Below are positions 1-7,877 of a DNA stretch of 35,480 bases, one piece after another. The notes under the pieces were generated by a model. It made no database searches, was not told the DNA's origin, and saw nothing but the letters and a program-made list of their open reading frames with translations. The DNA lies in assembly GCA_913009335.1 (NCBI GenBank), contig CAJVXN010000022.1:1-35480 (forward strand). Direction: 5' to 3'. The stretch is from an uncultured bacterium. Lineage in GTDB: Bacteria > Omnitrophota > Gorgyraeia > Ghiorseimicrobiales > Ghiorseimicrobiaceae. The translations under genes were made by a program, and so were the position numbers. The stretch's first letter is position 1, and each line of letters begins with the position of its first letter.

Positions 1-138
1 TTGGCTAAAAGGAAAACATGAAAGCGGGATTTAAAACAGTTAAACCAATAAAAATAGAAGAATAGAAAATCTGTAGAGGGTTTTACAGTATTTTAGCTTT
101 TATAAAAGTTAATTTTTCAGCAATCTCGTCTATTTTTC

Positions 139-167
139 TTGACAGTAATATGGTAATAGGTTAAAAT
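139..167 (+). promoter_or_regulatory. sigma-70-type promoter, probably giving a leaderless mRNA
   Basis: TTGACA at 139-144 and TAAAAT at 162-167 are separated by 17 bp. The expected transcription start, about 7 nt past the -10 box, falls at 174-175, which is the ATG of the DUF2157 gene. No Shine-Dalgarno sequence precedes that ATG. A leaderless transcript is the simplest reading, but it is inferred from spacing alone. Confidence 0.65.
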
Positions 168-174
168 TCTTTAT

Positions 175-1512
175 ATGGTTTCAAAAAGCTGGATAAAGAA
201 GCTTTTTAATGAAATAAAGCAATGGGTTAGTGATGGCATCATAGATTCTTCCCAAGAAGCGCGTATTAAGTCCCATTATGCCGGACGCCTGGAATATGGA
301 CGCCTTATTAATACTATTACTACGCTGGGCTCAATTCTTGTTGGGCTCGGCGTACTTCTTTTTGTGGCATCTAACTGGGATAAGCTTGGGCGCGCGGTAA
401 AAATAACCATTATATTCTCAGTTACCTCTCTTTTTAATCTTGCCGGATATTATTTCCGAAATGTTAAAAAAAATCATCCCGGGCTTTCGCAAGGGTTTTT
501 TCTTATGGGGGCATTTTCTTTCGGCGCGGGTATCTGGCTAATCGCCCAAATTTATCAGATACATTATAATTTCTCCGGAGGGATTCTTTTCTGGATTTTA
601 GGTATATTGCCGCTGGTCTATATTTACCGTTTATGGACCGTACTTTCTCTTTCTTCGATTTTAAGTTTTATCTGGCTTTGTTCTTACCAGAGTTATTATT
701 TTCAGAGGGCAGGCTATGGTTTTTTTATTCTTCTGGCAGTCATTCTTTTCTTTTGCTATAAACAGGGGCAAAGGTTTCCTTTGTTCGTAATGATAGCAGC
801 CGTAGCGTCGTGGTTGGGGCATTTCTGGTTTCTTGAGTTCTATAGGGCGGAATTGTTTAGCGAGGCTAATGCCATTATCGCGCATTTGGTGTTTGCAATA
901 GTTTTTATTGCTTTAGGATTTATATTATATGCTTTGGGGGTATATCATTTAGCGCGCAAGCAGTTTGGTAAATTTAGTTTTCTGTATAAATTTCTGGGTA
1001 TTATTTTTATCTGTCTGCCGGCTTATTCACTTAGTTTTGCGCATCATTATGATGATTATACTAGGGGTGTTTATCCTTTAAAAGTCGGTCTGGTTATTGG
1101 ATTTTTATTTATTCTTGCGATTTCAATTTCTCTATACTTACGTAATTTATCCAGGAAGGAAGGAAGAAACTCTCAAGAGATAAATTTAGTCTTATGTGTT
1201 ATTTGTGCGACTATATTTGCAGTAGCTGTTTCCTTAATGCTGCCGAGATTTACATCTTTATGTTTTAATATTATTTTATTCATTGAGACTTTAGGGTTTA
1301 TGTATTTAGGATTTATTAAGCATAGCGAAGGAATATTTCGCTTATCTATTGTTATCTTTTTTGTAAATGTGCTAAGCCGTTATTTTGATATTTTCTGGAA
1401 GATGATGCCGCGGTCTTTATTGTTTATATTCGGAGGCATAATTTTAATTGCGGGAGCTATATTTGCCGATTCTAAAAGGCGTCAGATAGAAGAAAGAATG
1501 CATGAGGGTTAA
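175..1512 (+). CDS. DUF2157 domain multi-pass membrane protein
   Basis: A 445-residue inner-membrane protein of unknown biochemical role. Residues 1-40 are a soluble helical segment (W6, EIKQWV, DGII, Y35) typical of the start of DUF2157 proteins. From about residue 45 the chain is a series of hydrophobic helices, roughly a dozen, separated by short loops, and it ends in a basic tail (SKRRQIEERMHEG). DUF2157 proteins are often encoded next to a GDYXXLXY-domain protein, and that is the case here: the next gene starts 3 bp after this stop. The start is the first in-frame ATG and lies exactly where the upstream promoter predicts the mRNA start. The family call rests on the N-terminal motif, the topology and the neighbour. 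No function is assigned. Confidence 0.8.
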   Translation: MVSKSWIKKLFNEIKQWVSDGIIDSSQEARIKSHYAGRLEYGRLINTITTLGSILVGLGVLLFVASNWDKLGRAVKITIIFSVTSLFNLAGYYFRNVKKNHPGLSQGFFLMGAFSFGAGIWLIAQIYQIHYNFSGGILFWILGILPLVYIYRLWTVLSLSSILSFIWLCSYQSYYFQRAGYGFFILLAVILFFCYKQGQRFPLFVMIAAVASWLGHFWFLEFYRAELFSEANAIIAHLVFAIVFIALGFILYALGVYHLARKQFGKFSFLYKFLGIIFICLPAYSLSFAHHYDDYTRGVYPLKVGLVIGFLFILAISISLYLRNLSRKEGRNSQEINLVLCVICATIFAVAVSLMLPRFTSLCFNIILFIETLGFMYLGFIKHSEGIFRLSIVIFFVNVLSRYFDIFWKMMPRSLLFIFGGIILIAGAIFADSKRRQIEERMHEG

Positions 1513-1515
1513 TCG

Positions 1516-2328
1516 ATGAAAGATAAGCGCCTGATTATTATTATAATTATACTACAGATAGCATTTCTAAGCGGAATGGTATTGTTTCATAAGGTTAAGT
1601 TGCGGGGGGCTAGCCGGATAATGCTTAAAACAGTACCGGTTGATCCGGTAAGTATTTTCCGGGGGCATTACGTCGCGCTCAGATATGAAATAAGCCGCCT
1701 GCCTAAGACTTTATTAAAGGATGCGCAAGCAAAAGATTTAAAAGAGGCGGAAGAGTTGTTTGTTTTACTTAGGCAAAGTAAAGAATCTGATATTTGGGAG
1801 GCTTACGCAATATATAGTAATTTACCGAAAGGCAACCGCGCTGTTTATTTGCGGGGGCGAGTACCGAATTATAGTAAATATTTATTAAGCGATAGCTCTG
1901 ATGATATCCACCTAGAATATGGCATAGAATCCTTTTTCTTAAATGAGGATTCGGCTAAGAACGCTGAAAATGCTAATATGGGGGGTAGGATGAATTGGGG
2001 TATGCGTAATAAAAGAAGACAGGAGCTTCTTGCTGAGCTGGATGAGGAAACCCAGCGTATTAGTCGAGCAGGTATAGGAAAATGGCTGCTTGATCAGATA
2101 TATGATGAGATAGAAGCATGGGTAAAAGAAGGTATTATAACTGCCCAGATAAAAGATACTATACATGCGAAATATGATACCGCGTTAGAACAAATAAAGG
2201 CTATTGATGAGGAATTGGATTCGGGCAGGGCCTTTGGCCAAAAGCCTGTTGTAGTTGAAGTAGCTGTTAGTCAGGATGGCCGCGGATATCCCGTAAAATT
2301 GTTAGTAGATGGTAAAGAATATAAGTAA
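1516..2328 (+). CDS. GDYXXLXY-family membrane-anchored protein with an added helical module
   Basis: A 270-residue protein with one N-terminal membrane anchor (about residues 6-24, isoleucine-rich) and an extracytoplasmic remainder. The family signature appears as RGHYVALRYEIS at residues 49-60, with H in place of the usual D. Members are usually about 170-200 residues. This one is longer because of a charged segment at about residues 145-240. Within it, residues 194-220 (QIYDEIEAWVKEGII to HAKY) resemble residues 9-35 of the preceding DUF2157 protein: W, V, G, I, I and the final Y line up. The gene is 3 bp from its partner, so the two are probably co-transcribed and may form a complex. The cellular role is unknown. 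Confidence 0.75.
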   Translation: MKDKRLIIIIIILQIAFLSGMVLFHKVKLRGASRIMLKTVPVDPVSIFRGHYVALRYEISRLPKTLLKDAQAKDLKEAEELFVLLRQSKESDIWEAYAIYSNLPKGNRAVYLRGRVPNYSKYLLSDSSDDIHLEYGIESFFLNEDSAKNAENANMGGRMNWGMRNKRRQELLAELDEETQRISRAGIGKWLLDQIYDEIEAWVKEGIITAQIKDTIHAKYDTALEQIKAIDEELDSGRAFGQKPVVVEVAVSQDGRGYPVKLLVDGKEYK

Positions 2329-2401
2329 GCCGCATGTTTAAGGGGCAAATAACTACTTAAATCCTACCTTGTTTATCGCTATCAAAGGTATAAGAAATCA
2401 T

Positions 2402-2430
2402 TTGACATAAGCCGCTAGCTTTGGTATAAA
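2402..2430 (+). promoter_or_regulatory. promoter of the mre operon
   Basis: TTGACA at 2402-2407 and TATAAA at 2425-2430 are exactly 17 bp apart, in the 181-bp gap before mreB. The predicted start near 2437 gives a leader of about 70 nt. The mreB ribosome site AAGGAGAG (2496-2503) lies 6 nt before the ATG. This is the best promoter candidate for mreB and the genes behind it. Confidence 0.75.
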
Positions 2431-2509
2431 TTAAAGACTGCCTAGTGGTCAAAACCTACCTGATTACAAGCAGTAATATTCTATTTATGTTTTTTAAGGA
2501 GAGCGCAAA

Positions 2510-3586
2510 ATGTCTAAAATTAAAATAGTTATAGATATTATACGTAAATTAATTAATTATGTTTTAGGTTTATTTTCTAATGATATGGGGATAGATTTAG
2601 GCACAGCCACTACCCTTGTTTACGTCAAAGGAGAAGGGGTAGTTTTATGCGAGCCTTCGGTTGTTGCAATACAAAAGGGGACCTCCAAGGTGTTAGAAGT
2701 AGGGGAGGAGGCCAAGAGAATGCTTGGTCGGACTCCGGGTAATATCATTGCTATAAGACCGATGAAAGACGGAGTTATTGCTGATTTTGAGATTACCGAG
2801 GCAATGCTCAGGCATTTTATAAAAAAGGTCCATCATCGCCGGGTATTGGTAAGGCCTCGTATGGTTATTGCTATTCCTTCAGGTATAACTGAGGTAGAGA
2901 AGCGCGCAGTCAGGGATTCGGCTGAGCGTGCGGGGGCGCGGGAAATATTTTTAGTTCAAGAGCCGATGGCAGCGGCAATCGGCGTAGGCCTGCCCATTCA
3001 GGATCCCACAGGAAATATGATTGTTGATATTGGAGGGGGAACAACTGAGATTGCCGTAATATCTTTGGCCGGTGTTGTGTTTTCAAAGTCTATTCGAATC
3101 GGCGGAGACGAAATGGATGCGGCAATTATTGAGCATATTAAAAAAGTATATAATCTTATGGTGGGAGAGCGTACAGCCGAGAATGTCAAATGGAAAATAG
3201 GTTCTGCCTTCCCTCTCGATGAAGAGTTAAGCATGGAGATAAAAGGCCGGGATTTGATTGCCGGACTACCAAAGACCGTTACTGTTTCATCAGAGGAAGT
3301 AAGAGATGCTTTGCAGGAGCCGATACGGGCTATCATTGATGCAATAAAAATAGCTTTAGAGAGAACACCTCCTGAATTATCCGCGGATTTGATTGATCAT
3401 GGTATAGTTATGGCCGGAGGCGGATCTTTATTGCGCGGTTTGGATAAACTTATCTCTGAGGAAACCAGCCTACCTGTACATGTAGCGGATGAACCTACCA
3501 CTGCTGTTGTCTTGGGTACGGGTAAAGTTTTAAATGAGTTGAAGTATTTAAGGCGTGTAACCGTCCCTCCGAAACAAGAAATGTAG
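2510..3586 (+). CDS. mreB: rod shape-determining protein MreB
   Basis: A 358-residue bacterial actin that polymerises on the inner face of the cytoplasmic membrane and directs lateral wall synthesis. The ATP-binding motifs are intact: DLGTATT (phosphate 1, residues 29-35), DIGGGTTE (phosphate 2, 173-180) and a late AGGGSLL adenosine motif. It differs from typical MreB, which begins close to FSNDLGIDLGTA, in carrying about 21 extra residues at the N-terminus. That extension ([20 protein letters not shown]) is rich in I, L, V and K and looks like an amphipathic membrane-binding helix. The start is supported by AAGGAGAG 6 nt upstream. It is first in the order mreB-mreC-mreD-mrdA-rodA. The identification is secure. 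Confidence 0.97.
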   Translation: MSKIKIVIDIIRKLINYVLGLFSNDMGIDLGTATTLVYVKGEGVVLCEPSVVAIQKGTSKVLEVGEEAKRMLGRTPGNIIAIRPMKDGVIADFEITEAMLRHFIKKVHHRRVLVRPRMVIAIPSGITEVEKRAVRDSAERAGAREIFLVQEPMAAAIGVGLPIQDPTGNMIVDIGGGTTEIAVISLAGVVFSKSIRIGGDEMDAAIIEHIKKVYNLMVGERTAENVKWKIGSAFPLDEELSMEIKGRDLIAGLPKTVTVSSEEVRDALQEPIRAIIDAIKIALERTPPELSADLIDHGIVMAGGGSLLRGLDKLISEETSLPVHVADEPTTAVVLGTGKVLNELKYLRRVTVPPKQEM

Positions 3587-3600
3587 AGAATATTATCTAG

Positions 3601-4401
3601 GTGCCGTTATTTAATGTTGTACGCAAAAGAAAAAAACTCTCCTTATTAATATTAGCGATAATATTAATCGTTATCTTTAATTTTTCAACCCTATCTTTTC
3701 CTAAATTAACGTTATTTAATATAGCAAGATTGCCGATATATATGGTGAAGTTTATATTCGCTGAAACCAAAGCTTTATTATCTTATCACGTTACAAAACG
3801 CGGTAATATCCGGCTTACAAAAGAAAATTTCGAGCTTAAACAGAAATTACTTGATTCCAGCGAGGCTGTCTTTGAAAATGAACGGTTGCGTAAATTACTT
3901 GATTTTAAGAAAAAAACAGAATTTGTTTTGATTCCCGCCAGGGTAATTGCTAAGGATGCGGCTAATTGGACAAAAAGTTTAGTTGTTAATCAGGGCAGAA
4001 CTGACGGAGTAGAAATCGGGCAACTAGTTATTGCCCCGGCAGGTGTTGTGGGGAGGATCTTTGAGGTATCAAAACGCAGCAGCCGCGTTATGCTCATAAT
4101 TGATCCTAATTTAAATGTTGCTTCTATAATCAAACAGAGCCGCCAAACCGGAATAGTTTCCGGATCCCTCTTGGGTAAATGTGTTATGCGTTATTTAAGC
4201 ACTGATTCGGTTATAGAAATAGGTGATACGGTGCTTACGTTAGGATTAGACCGTAAGTATCCTAAGGGTATAGTGATTGGCGAGATTGTTTCCTGGTATA
4301 AAGATTCTGATGGGGTGAGTTTCTCAGCGGTTCTGCGTCCAGAAGTTGATCTTTCCAGGCTTGAAGAAGTTTTAATAGTCAGTGTAGCAGCAGAGAAATA
4401 A
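3601..4401 (+). CDS. mreC: rod shape-determining protein MreC
   Basis: A 266-residue bitopic protein that links cytoplasmic MreB to the periplasmic wall enzymes. It has a basic N-terminus (VRKRKK), one membrane helix at about residues 13-32, a coiled-coil region at about 60-95 (RLTKENFELKQKLL and the following leucine heptads), and a periplasmic beta-rich domain from about 98. MreC landmarks include the VIAKDAANWTKSLVVNQG stretch, GVVGRI and the late YPKGIVIGEI motif. The start is GTG, 14 bp after the mreB stop, with no clear Shine-Dalgarno. Translation probably depends on coupling with mreB. The length is slightly below the usual 280-300. Confidence 0.93.
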   Translation: MPLFNVVRKRKKLSLLILAIILIVIFNFSTLSFPKLTLFNIARLPIYMVKFIFAETKALLSYHVTKRGNIRLTKENFELKQKLLDSSEAVFENERLRKLLDFKKKTEFVLIPARVIAKDAANWTKSLVVNQGRTDGVEIGQLVIAPAGVVGRIFEVSKRSSRVMLIIDPNLNVASIIKQSRQTGIVSGSLLGKCVMRYLSTDSVIEIGDTVLTLGLDRKYPKGIVIGEIVSWYKDSDGVSFSAVLRPEVDLSRLEEVLIVSVAAEK

Positions 4402-4452
4402 TTTTATACTTAATTCAATATATTTTTTTGCCCGCACATAATTTTTATAAAC

Positions 4453-4941
4453 ATGCCGATTCTATACTTACTGCTTTATTTTGTTTTGTCTATAAGCCTG
4501 CCGGCTGAGTTGTTTCTTTTTAATATCCGCCCGGATTTATTATTAATACTGATTATATTTACTGCTTTATTTAATCTAAAAAGATGTATATATATTGTTT
4601 TTTTTGCCGGCTTGTTTAAGGATATCGCTTCAGGGAGCTTTTTCGGTTTAAATATATTTTGTTTTGCTTTGTGGGTTCTGATAGTTTCCCAGGTAAGTAG
4701 GAATTTTTACAAGGATAATAAATATATTTTTTCAGCTGTCGTGGCCGTTGCGACAATTGCAAATTACCTAATTTATATTATTCTAAATAGCGTTTTTGGT
4801 AAGACTGGTTTGGGTGAAGCGAGATTTTTATTTATGACAATATTAGTAGAAGTTATGTATAATGTTTTATTTTCTTATTTTCTTTTCGATGTTTTTAAGA
4901 GAGTTGTAAAAAGATACCGAATACCTCAGCAAACACGTTGA
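4453..4941 (+). CDS. mreD: rod shape-determining protein MreD
   Basis: A 162-residue, almost entirely hydrophobic protein with about five membrane helices. It contains the family-typical early helix ending in RPDLLLILIIF and the GLFKDIASGSFFGLN loop (residues 54-68), where MreD proteins carry a conserved G-x-x-x-D-x-x-S/G pattern. MreD sits with MreC in the elongasome. It follows mreC after 51 bp with no strong ribosome site. Its TGA (4939-4941) lies inside the left arm of a hairpin (4936-4962), so translation termination and RNA folding may interact there. Sequence conservation in MreD is low, so the call rests on position as much as on motif. Confidence 0.88.
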   Translation: MPILYLLLYFVLSISLPAELFLFNIRPDLLLILIIFTALFNLKRCIYIVFFAGLFKDIASGSFFGLNIFCFALWVLIVSQVSRNFYKDNKYIFSAVVAVATIANYLIYIILNSVFGKTGLGEARFLFMTILVEVMYNVLFSYFLFDVFKRVVKRYRIPQQTR

Positions 4942-4986
4942 AATCTCGCTGAGTTTTCAACGGTTGCCCCTGCGGGCAGATTTTTC
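4936..4986 (+). terminator. two adjacent hairpins between mreD and mrdA, possible attenuator or weak terminator
   Basis: The first hairpin pairs CGTTGAAA (4936-4943) with TTTCAACG (4955-4962) around an 11-nt loop and covers the mreD stop codon. The second pairs TGCCC (4965-4969) with GGGCA (4974-4978) and is followed directly by GATTTTTCT. The second looks like a short intrinsic terminator, but its 5-bp stem is weak, so partial read-through into mrdA is more likely than a full stop. Confidence 0.4.
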
Positions 4987-5006
4987 TAACTAAAAATCTA
5001 GGTTAA

Positions 5007-6716
5007 ATGCGTATTAAGATATTTTTTAAAATAATAATTATTGTTTTATCGTGTGTTTTATTTGGTTTGTTCTATACACAGATTATAAAAGGTAATTTTT
5101 ATAATGATCTGAGCCGAAAGAATCGCATAAGACTTATTACCCGGGAGTCATCACGCGGAGATATATTTGATGTCGAAGGGAGGATTTTAGCTGATAGTAG
5201 TTTATCTTTTAGTGTAAGCATCATTCCTCAAGAATTAACCCATAAGGATAAAGTTTTTAGCCTGTTAGCAAAAATCCTAAAAATGGATAAGGGTAAGTTG
5301 GAAAAGACATATAGGTTAGGACTTATGGCTCCTTTTGCACCCGTTATAATTAAGGATAATTTGGCAAAAAAAACAGCACTCCTTTTAGAAGATAATAGAT
5401 ATAAGTTAGCAGGAGTTTTTGTTCAGGGAAAACCTCAAAGGAGGTATCCTTCCAAGGAAGCCTTAGCGCATATCATCGGTTATGTAAGAGAGGTAGATAA
5501 GTCCCGCATTACCCGCTTAAGAGATTATGGCTATAAAATAAAAGATAATGTGGGTTATGGCGGGATTGAAGAAGCGCAGGATATTGTTTTGCGTGCTGAA
5601 AAAGGCGGCATGCAGGTGGAGGTGGATAGTAAAGGGCATATGGTTAGACTTCTTGGGCTGCGTCCATCCCAAAGAGGTAGGGATGTACGATTAACTATCA
5701 ATCTAGATATGCAGCGCATCGCCTATGAGGCTTTGGGAAATAAAAAAGGGTGTATTGTGATAATGAATCCTTCAACCGGCGCAATTCTAGCGATGGTAAG
5801 CAATCCTTCATACGACCCAAATATTTTTATTAATAATGACAAAAGTAAAATTATGCGCCTTCTGAATTCAAAATCCGCGCCTTTTTTTAATCGGGCAATA
5901 AGCGGTGCCTATCCTGCCGCGTCGTTATTTAAAGTTATTACAGCTTTAGCAGCTTTAGAGTCCGGCAAAATATCCGCGTCAACAACATTTTTCTGCGAAG
6001 GAAAGATGCGCATAGGCAATAGGATTTTTAAGTGTTGGGACACTCATGGGAGGGTTGATTTAGCTAGCGCTATAGCAAGGTCCTGCGATGTGTATTTTTA
6101 TAATACGGGCCTTTTGGCAGGACCGGATAAAATCGCTAATTACGCGGCTAAGTTTGCATTGGGTAAACGGAGTGGAATAGATATATCAGGGGAGGTGCCG
6201 GGGCTTGTGCCTACAGTTACATGGAAACGTTGGAAGAGGCAGGCGAAGTGGTATAAGGGAGATACGGCTAACTTTTCAATAGGCCAGGGAGATTTACTTG
6301 TAACACCTCTTCAGATGGCGCGTTTGATATCGGCATTTGCAAACGGAGGATATTTGGTTAAGCCATATCTGATTGAAGAAATAGACAATAAGTCTTCTGT
6401 CAGGAAAAAGGCTTTTAAAAAGCTGCAGGTTAAATCTAAAAATTTAAAACTGATTAGAGATGCTTTGATAAAAACAGTAAAAGATTTAAACGGGACGGCT
6501 CATATTCTTAATATGTCTGGTTTGTCTGTAGCGGGTAAAACCGGCACGGCGCAGGTATATAATCGTTCTTCTCATGGATGGTTTATGGGGTTTGCGCCGA
6601 GCGATAAACCTAAAATAGCCTTCTGCGTGTTTACGGAGAATTCCGGAGGAAGTTATGTTGCTTGTTCTGTAGTAAAAAAGATACTTAAAAGATTTTTAGA
6701 AGATAAGCTTATTTAG
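5007..6716 (+). CDS. mrdA: penicillin-binding protein 2, elongation transpeptidase
   Basis: A 569-residue class B penicillin-binding protein that cross-links lateral-wall peptidoglycan in the periplasm, paired with RodA. One N-terminal membrane anchor spans about residues 6-24. A pedestal domain starts at ESSRGDIFDVEGRILADS (47-64). The transpeptidase domain has all three active-site motifs: S306-L-F-K309 (catalytic Ser306), S359-C-D361 and K511-T-G513 in AGKTGTAQV. The nucleophile context reads AYPAASLFK, whereas many PBP2 proteins have YPPGSTFK, so the residues just before the serine are unusual. The ATG has no clear Shine-Dalgarno. The length is close to the family norm, slightly short. 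Confidence 0.95.
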   Translation: MRIKIFFKIIIIVLSCVLFGLFYTQIIKGNFYNDLSRKNRIRLITRESSRGDIFDVEGRILADSSLSFSVSIIPQELTHKDKVFSLLAKILKMDKGKLEKTYRLGLMAPFAPVIIKDNLAKKTALLLEDNRYKLAGVFVQGKPQRRYPSKEALAHIIGYVREVDKSRITRLRDYGYKIKDNVGYGGIEEAQDIVLRAEKGGMQVEVDSKGHMVRLLGLRPSQRGRDVRLTINLDMQRIAYEALGNKKGCIVIMNPSTGAILAMVSNPSYDPNIFINNDKSKIMRLLNSKSAPFFNRAISGAYPAASLFKVITALAALESGKISASTTFFCEGKMRIGNRIFKCWDTHGRVDLASAIARSCDVYFYNTGLLAGPDKIANYAAKFALGKRSGIDISGEVPGLVPTVTWKRWKRQAKWYKGDTANFSIGQGDLLVTPLQMARLISAFANGGYLVKPYLIEEIDNKSSVRKKAFKKLQVKSKNLKLIRDALIKTVKDLNGTAHILNMSGLSVAGKTGTAQVYNRSSHGWFMGFAPSDKPKIAFCVFTENSGGSYVACSVVKKILKRFLEDKLI

Positions 6717-6772
6717 GAAAGATTGATAGAGGTCAGGCTTTTGTAGGCCGGGTTGATTTAAGGAAAACCAAA

Positions 6773-7876
6773 ATGCATAAAAGCGCAAAACGTCTGTTTA
6801 TTATTACGATTGCTATAGCAATTATCGGGTTGTTAACTATTTATAGCGCTTCTTATCAGGATGGCGCGCTTCAGGAGAGAAATATATTTACGCGTCAACT
6901 TTGCTGGGTATTTTTGGGTGTCATAGTTTTTATAATATTTTATAATTTTAATTACAGAAGATTATATGATTTGACTTTTGTATTTTATGGCCTTAGCATT
7001 GTTTTTCTTATCCTTGTGCTTATTTTTGGAAAGATAAAATTTGGCGCTCAGAGGTGGCTTGTGGTAGCAGGGTTTAGTTTTCAGCCTTCGGAATTGGCGA
7101 GATTCGCGGTAATATTATTTTTAGCGCGGTATTTTAGCCGCAAGAATATTTTTAGCGTAAGATTGAGAATTAAAGATTTAGGGATATTGCGTAGTTTGGT
7201 TTTTCCGGGAATTCTAGTAGGGATACCCGCGTTTTTAGTGTTGAGACAGCCTGATTTAGGGACATCGCTTATGTTTGTATTTATATTTTTAATTTTAGTT
7301 TTTGTTGCCGGAGCCAGAAAAAGGTATATCGTTTCATTGCTGGGACTATCTTTAGTTATGCTTCCTGTATTTTGGTATTTTTTAAAGGATTATCAGAAAG
7401 AGAGATTGTTGGTTTTTGTAAATCCCAACATTGATCCTTTAGGAGCGGGATATACAGTTATTCAATCAAAGATAGCTGTGGGTTCGGGAACATTATTTGG
7501 CAGGGGGTGGCTTGGGGGGACTCAGAATACGCTTAATTTTCTCCCTGAACGGCATACAGATTTTATTTTTAGTTGCTTTGCGGAATCTTCGGGTTTTTTG
7601 GGATCTACTATTTTATTGTTTCTTTTTTATTTGTTATTTAAAGAGTGCATAAACATAATCTATTCAACCCGTGATCCTTTTGCCAGATTGCTTGTAGTGG
7701 GAATTGTAGCAGGTATATTCCTACAGGTAGTTATAAATGTGTCAATGACTATCGGGTTTATGCCTATTGTGGGTCTTCCGCTTCCTTTGCTTAGCTATGG
7801 AGGCACATCAACATTGATTACTTTTATGAGTCTGGGCGTTGTTGCGAATATTAGTAAGAAGAGAATGATTTTTTAA
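6773..7876 (+). CDS. rodA: peptidoglycan polymerase RodA (SEDS family)
   Basis: A 367-residue multi-pass membrane glycosyltransferase that polymerises lipid II for lateral growth as the partner of PBP2. About ten membrane helices are visible. Landmarks include QRWLVVAGFSFQPSELAR (93-110), RQPDLGTSLMF (158-168) and PERHTDFIF (258-266). Asp263 in the last motif aligns with the essential catalytic aspartate of SEDS enzymes. The C-terminal GLPLPLLSYGGTST motif is intact. The start is supported by AAGGA about 9 nt upstream. The next gene begins one base after this stop. RodA is preferred over FtsW because of the mre/mrdA context. Confidence 0.95.
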   Translation: MHKSAKRLFIITIAIAIIGLLTIYSASYQDGALQERNIFTRQLCWVFLGVIVFIIFYNFNYRRLYDLTFVFYGLSIVFLILVLIFGKIKFGAQRWLVVAGFSFQPSELARFAVILFLARYFSRKNIFSVRLRIKDLGILRSLVFPGILVGIPAFLVLRQPDLGTSLMFVFIFLILVFVAGARKRYIVSLLGLSLVMLPVFWYFLKDYQKERLLVFVNPNIDPLGAGYTVIQSKIAVGSGTLFGRGWLGGTQNTLNFLPERHTDFIFSCFAESSGFLGSTILLFLFYLLFKECINIIYSTRDPFARLLVVGIVAGIFLQVVINVSMTIGFMPIVGLPLPLLSYGGTSTLITFMSLGVVANISKKRMIF

Positions 7877-7877
7877 T

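Noticed and set aside
18-65. A 15-codon ORF (MKAGFKTVKPIKIEE) with AAAAGGAAA upstream, its ATG overlapping a TGA at 19-21 that could end an upstream gene
   Set aside because: Too short to judge and at the window edge; nothing supports it beyond a chance purine-rich stretch.
2998-3336. A 112-codon minus-strand ORF inside mreB
   Set aside because: It is antisense to conserved MreB motifs and resembles no family. The same applies to all other minus-strand ORFs, e.g. 15344-15676, 16773-17105, 22364-22687, 25765-26061 and 32699-33073.
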